In this document: in pieces, positions 5,108 to 8,203 of the stretch
How positions within the stretch are numbered: the first letter of the stretch is position 1
How the letters are laid out: each line of letters begins with the position of its first letter
From: an uncultured Bacteroidota bacterium
Lineage (GTDB): Bacteria; Bacteroidota; Bacteroidia; Chitinophagales; Chitinophagaceae
DNA: 8,203 nt
Assembly: GCA_946479615.1 (NCBI GenBank)
Contig: CAMLGR010000184.1
Location: forward strand, 1 to 8,203
Direction of reading: 5' to 3'
Translations under genes and position numbers: made by a program
Notes under the pieces: generated by a model
What the model was told of the DNA's origin: nothing
What the model saw: the letters and a program-made list of their open reading frames with translations, nothing else
Database searches by the model: none

Positions 5108-6634
5108 ATGTCTCAAAAAAGAACTATTCTGATCATAATGGACGGCTGGGGACTAGGAAAAGTTGCATCTGCAGATGCCATCCAGCATGCTTTTACCCCC
5201 TTTACGAAGTCTTTATACTCTAACTACCCCAACTCTACCCTGGTCACCTGTGGCGAAGCTGTGGGTCTGCCAGACGGCCAGATGGGCAACTCCGAAGTAG
5301 GTCACCTGAACCTGGGCGCCGGTCGCATTGTATACCAGGAACTTCAGCGGATCAATGTAGCTATCCGCACCGGTGAATTCGCCAAAAATGAGAAGCTCCT
5401 GGCCCCAATCCGCCAGGCAAAGGCCCTGAATAAACCGCTGCACCTGCTGGGCCTGGTAAGCAACGGCGGGGTTCACTCCCATATCAATCACCTGAAAGAA
5501 ATCATTAATGTCTGCAAGGCAGAAGGCTTGCAGGAAGTATATATCCATGCATTTACAGATGGCCGTGATTGCGACCCGAAAAGCGGTCTCGGATTTATCA
5601 CGGAATTACAGGCACACCTGAATCAAACCGTTGGAAAGATCGCTACTGTCAGCGGGCGTTATTATGCGATGGACCGCGATAAAAGATGGGAACGGGTAAA
5701 ACTGGCTTATGATGCCATGGTGCACGGTATAGGTGAAAAAGCTACCGATGCGATTGCCGCAGTCGAGAACTCTTACCGCAATAATATAACTGATGAATTT
5801 ATCAAACCGACTGTTATCGTTAATGAAGGACAGCAGCCGCTTGCCCAGATCAAAGAAGGAGATGTAGCGCTTTGTTTTAATTTCCGCACCGATCGCTGCC
5901 GCGAGATCACGGAAGTATTAACACAAATGGATATTCCCGAACAGGGAATGTATAAGCTGAACCTTTCCTATACTACGATGACACAATACGATCACAAGTT
6001 CAAAAATGTAAACGTGATCTTTGAAAATGATGATCTTAAAAATACATTGGGTGAAGTGCTGGAGCAACAGGGTTTAAAACAGATCCGTATTGCCGAGACT
6101 GAAAAATATCCGCATGTAAGTTTCTTCTTTAGTGGTGGTCGCGAAAAACCATTTGAAGGCGAGACCCGCATCATGATCCCTTCTCCGAAAGTAGCCACCT
6201 ATGACCTGAAACCGGAAATGAGTGCTTATGAACTGACAGAAGCATTGATACCACAGATCAATAACAAAACAGCCGATTTCATTTGTCTGAATTTTGCCAA
6301 TGCAGATATGGTTGGACATACAGGCATCTGGGAAGCGGCTATCAAAGCTGTAGAAACAGTTGATAAATGTGTAGCAAAAGTTGTAACGACTGCGCTAGAG
6401 AATGATTATGCTGTTTTCCTGACCGCCGACCATGGCAATTCAGATTATATGGTCAATGAAGATGGTTCACCGAATACGGCCCATACACTGAACCTGGTCC
6501 CGTTCTTTATCATCGACAGGGATTGGAAAGGCACGATCAGGCCGGGGAAACTCGGGGATATCGCGCCAACGATCCTTACGATGATGAAACTACCGATTCC
6601 TTCGCAGATGACGGGAGAGGTGCTGATAAGCTGA
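5108..6634 (+). CDS. gpmI: 2,3-bisphosphoglycerate-independent phosphoglycerate mutase
   Basis: Interconverts 3- and 2-phosphoglycerate in glycolysis/gluconeogenesis without a bisphosphoglycerate cofactor; cytoplasmic, with two divalent metal ions (typically Mn). From the ATG at 5108 the protein has 508 residues, typical of the family. All key sites are visible: D12 in IIMDGWG; the phosphorylated serine S62 in MGNSEVGH; H123; D151-x-R153-D154; R184 and R191; R260 and R263 in FNFRTDR; K333; D400 and H404 in NADMVGHTG; D441-H442 in TADHGNSD; H459 in NTAHT. The frame continues 18 codons further up to a TTG at 5054, but that part overlaps the promoter and is unlike the family. A perfect 39-bp hairpin starts 11 bases after the stop. 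Confidence 0.97.
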   Translation: MSQKRTILIIMDGWGLGKVASADAIQHAFTPFTKSLYSNYPNSTLVTCGEAVGLPDGQMGNSEVGHLNLGAGRIVYQELQRINVAIRTGEFAKNEKLLAPIRQAKALNKPLHLLGLVSNGGVHSHINHLKEIINVCKAEGLQEVYIHAFTDGRDCDPKSGLGFITELQAHLNQTVGKIATVSGRYYAMDRDKRWERVKLAYDAMVHGIGEKATDAIAAVENSYRNNITDEFIKPTVIVNEGQQPLAQIKEGDVALCFNFRTDRCREITEVLTQMDIPEQGMYKLNLSYTTMTQYDHKFKNVNVIFENDDLKNTLGEVLEQQGLKQIRIAETEKYPHVSFFFSGGREKPFEGETRIMIPSPKVATYDLKPEMSAYELTEALIPQINNKTADFICLNFANADMVGHTGIWEAAIKAVETVDKCVAKVVTTALENDYAVFLTADHGNSDYMVNEDGSPNTAHTLNLVPFFIIDRDWKGTIRPGKLGDIAPTILTMMKLPIPSQMTGEVLIS

Positions 6635-6645
6635 TTTTATAAAAA

Positions 6646-6747
6646 AAATGATGAATGATGAGTTATGAATTATGAATGTTGCGTGATAGCAGGTAATTCC
6701 TTCTATTTACGCAACATTCATAATTCATAACTCATCATTCATCATTT
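6646..6747. repeat. Perfect 39-bp inverted repeat built of 7-nt words
   Basis: 6646-6684 and 6709-6747 are exact reverse complements over 39 bp, with a 24-nt spacer. The right arm contains ATTCATA (6716-6722), ATTCATA (6723-6729), ACTCATC (6730-6736) and ATTCATC (6737-6743) at an exact 7-nt period. The arms are AT-rich and show no divergence, which suggests recent origin or ongoing homogenisation. It begins 11 bases after the gpmI stop and ends 14 bases before the next start codon, so it occupies nearly the whole spacer. No T-run follows the right arm. Confidence 0.95.
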
Positions 6748-6761
6748 CAAATTCAACGTGT

Positions 6762-7247
6762 ATGATAAAAAAGATCCTGTTGTTCCTGCTGGCAGCACTA
6801 ATTGTGATCCAGTTCTTTCATCCGGCCAAAAATCAGAAAGCAGGCGCACAGCCCAATTTTATCGGTAACGTTTATGCCGTTACGCCAGAAGTCAAAGTAA
6901 TACTGGAAAAAGCCTGTAATGACTGTCACAGTAATAACACCCGTTATCCCTGGTATAGCAAATTGCAGCCGGTAGACTGGTGGATGGACAATCATGTAAA
7001 AGAAGGAAAAAAAGAACTGAACCTCGACGAATACACGCATCGCAGCCTGCGTTACCAGTATCATAAACTGGAAGAAATAGCCGACCAGGTAAAAGAAGGT
7101 AAAATGCCTTTGAACTCCTATACCTGGATCCATAAAGATGCGATACTTACCGAAGCTGAAAAAAGCACCCTCATTAATTGGGCCGACGGGCTCCGGGACG
7201 GGATGAAAGCAAAGTACCCGATCGATAGCCTGGTACGCAAAAAATAG
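6762..7247 (+). CDS. Membrane-anchored haem-binding (CxxCH) protein
   Basis: A 161-residue protein with an N-terminal signal anchor (MIKK, hydrophobic 5-19) and a periplasmic domain resembling the Bacteroidota Haem_bd family. The c-type haem motif is C52-N-D-C55-H56, giving covalent attachment and the proximal His ligand. M115 in EGKMPLNSY is the likely distal ligand, by analogy with the G-x-MP loop of small cytochromes. Conserved-looking aromatic stretches (RYPWYSKLQPVDWWM, 61-75) surround the haem side. Role: probably periplasmic electron transfer or haem sensing; the partner is unknown. The start ATG lies only 14 bases after the long hairpin, so it either uses a promoter inside that element or depends on read-through from gpmI. 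No Shine-Dalgarno sequence is seen. Confidence 0.88.
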   Translation: MIKKILLFLLAALIVIQFFHPAKNQKAGAQPNFIGNVYAVTPEVKVILEKACNDCHSNNTRYPWYSKLQPVDWWMDNHVKEGKKELNLDEYTHRSLRYQYHKLEEIADQVKEGKMPLNSYTWIHKDAILTEAEKSTLINWADGLRDGMKAKYPIDSLVRKK

Positions 7248-7341
7248 GCGTAAAACCCCGCTTTCTTTTGCCAAAATTTACCTTTCGGTGCAGCTTTTGT
7301 GTCTCAAAAATGTCTAAATTACAGGCAACCAAACGGTAAAT

Positions 7342-7923
7342 ATGACCGAGGACGCCATTTTAAAAGGTTGTTTGAATAATGACGCAGTTGCCCAGCGTGA
7401 ACTGTACAATAAGTACAGTGCCAAGATGCTGGCAGTTTGTTACAGGTATGCACACAACCGGGAAGATGCGGAGGATATGTTGCAGGAGGGTTTTATTAAG
7501 ATTTTTCTGCAAATACACACGTTTGAGAACCGCGGTGCTTTTGAAGGATGGATCAGGCGTATTATCGTTCATACCTGTATCAATATCCTGAAAAAGAATA
7601 AGAAGTTCAATGAAAGCGTGGATATCATTCACGCAACGGGATTACAGGTAAGAGAAGAAAGTGTTCCGGCTATTATCCAGGCCAAACAGGTCATAGAATG
7701 TATCCGGATCCTGCCAATTGGATATAGAACTGTATTGAATTTATATGCAATAGAAGGGTATACCCATCGCGAGATTTCAGGTATGCTCGATATTGAAGAA
7801 AGTACCAGCCGGAGCCAGTATACAAGGGCGAAGGCGATGCTTGAAGATATTTTGATCCGTAAAAAGATCATGCAGAAACCAAAACACGATATCGATTGGC
7901 TTGTCGCCGTCAGCCAGCGGTAG
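7342..7923 (+). CDS. ECF-type RNA polymerase sigma factor
   Basis: Sigma-70 family member with only regions 2 and 4, i.e. an extracytoplasmic-function sigma (193 residues). Region 2 spans about 18-87, with the typical DAEDMLQEGFIKIF helix (42-55) and the -10 recognition part GAFEGWIRRIIVHTCIN (65-81). Region 4 spans about 112-172, with LPIGYRTVLNLY, then EGYTHREISGMLDIEESTSRS as the helix-turn-helix. It directs core polymerase to a small regulon, probably envelope-related. The ATG at 7342 is the natural family start. The 94-bp upstream gap has no exact TAnnTTTG match (TACCTTTC at 7279-7286 is one base off). A membrane-protein gene follows after 29 bases, as expected for a sigma and regulator pair. 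Confidence 0.95.
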   Translation: MTEDAILKGCLNNDAVAQRELYNKYSAKMLAVCYRYAHNREDAEDMLQEGFIKIFLQIHTFENRGAFEGWIRRIIVHTCINILKKNKKFNESVDIIHATGLQVREESVPAIIQAKQVIECIRILPIGYRTVLNLYAIEGYTHREISGMLDIEESTSRSQYTRAKAMLEDILIRKKIMQKPKHDIDWLVAVSQR

Positions 7924-7952
7924 ATGATACGTATCCTAAATAGTAACTGGTT

Positions 7953-8203
7953 ATGGAGAGTAATTTCAGAAATAGGGAATTTGAGGATTTTGTAAAGCAG
8001 AATGCCGACCAATACCGGATGTTTCCTTCCGAGAAAGTATGGAAGAGCATCAACAATACTTTACATACCCGCAGAAAATGGTATGGGCTCGGTCTTGGGT
8101 TCCTGCTGTTGCTGACAGGAACAGCTGTTACATGGGTAATGATCAGCTACCCTGTAGCTAAAAACAATGAAGCGGCCGCCCTGAATACAACCAAACCCAG
8201 CAC
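7953..8203 (+). CDS. Sigma-linked membrane protein, partial (3' end outside window)
   Basis: An open frame from the ATG at 7953 runs off the window after 83 complete codons without a stop. The product starts with about 40 charged residues (MESNFRNREFEDFVKQ, then YRMFPSEKVWKSI and LHTRRKWYG), followed by one membrane segment at about 46-65 (GLGFLLLLTGTAVTWVMISY) and a polar, probably periplasmic, continuation. The cytoplasmic-helix, single-TM, periplasmic layout directly behind an ECF sigma gene suggests an anti-sigma-like or sigma-coupled envelope protein. The F/Y-P-S-x-x-V-W-x-x-I and RRKW words resemble N-termini of such Chitinophagaceae proteins, some with C-terminal beta-barrels. The missing C-terminus prevents a firm call. 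Confidence 0.7.
   Translation, partial: MESNFRNREFEDFVKQNADQYRMFPSEKVWKSINNTLHTRRKWYGLGLGFLLLLTGTAVTWVMISYPVAKNNEAAALNTTKPS

Noticed and set aside
6798..7274. Minus-strand open frame of 158 codons opposite the haem protein gene
   Set aside because: Shadow frame; the plus-strand protein has a signal anchor and CxxCH motif.
7248..7275. Terminator between the haem protein gene and the sigma gene
   Set aside because: Only a three-base-pair GCG/CGC stem can be drawn before the T-rich stretch, which is too weak.

Overview
The window reads as ordinary chromosomal DNA of a member of the Bacteroidota, most likely family Chitinophagaceae. This is an inference from gene content, not a database match. 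Supporting points are a DUF4783 gene next to nadC, a Haem_bd-type CxxCH protein, and an ECF sigma factor followed by a membrane protein whose start resembles Chitinophagaceae sigma-linked proteins. Start codons lack clear Shine-Dalgarno sequences, and several TAnnTTTG-like promoter elements are present; both are usual in this phylum. I see no transposase, phage gene, CRISPR array, tRNA or rRNA.

Layout from left to right. Positions 1-382 are non-coding and repeat-rich. apaG (minus) and icd (plus, Thermus/Rickettsia-type isocitrate dehydrogenase) diverge from a shared 118-bp region. A plus-strand gene fuses a YjdI-type 4Fe-4S domain to a CDGSH 2Fe-2S domain. It meets, tail to tail with one base between stop codons, a minus-strand pair: an SUI1/YciH translation factor translationally coupled to a tiny two-helix membrane protein. 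Further right on the minus strand are nadC (NAD synthesis) and a secreted DUF4783 protein, separated by a textbook terminator. On the plus strand follow gpmI (cofactor-independent phosphoglycerate mutase), a membrane-anchored haem-binding protein, an ECF sigma factor, and the start of a membrane protein that is probably its regulator and is cut by the window end.

Functionally this is mostly housekeeping: TCA cycle (icd), glycolysis (gpmI), NAD biosynthesis (nadC), Fe-S and haem proteins, and an envelope-type sigma module at the right edge. The isocitrate dehydrogenase has Asp-Ile where NADP enzymes usually have Lys-Tyr, so it may use NAD despite the usual NADP label.

The most unusual signal is not a gene. 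Several intergenic stretches hold inverted repeats whose arms are built from short words in strict register: 10-11 nt (positions 88-127), 11 nt (158-201), 14 nt (2351-2378, eroded), 8 nt (3440-3463) and 7 nt (6716-6743). The sequences are unrelated but the architecture is shared. Two are near-perfect long hairpins: 35-bp arms with one mismatch, and 39-bp arms with none. Three of them lie within about 15 nt downstream of a stop codon, at junctions between genes in the same orientation.
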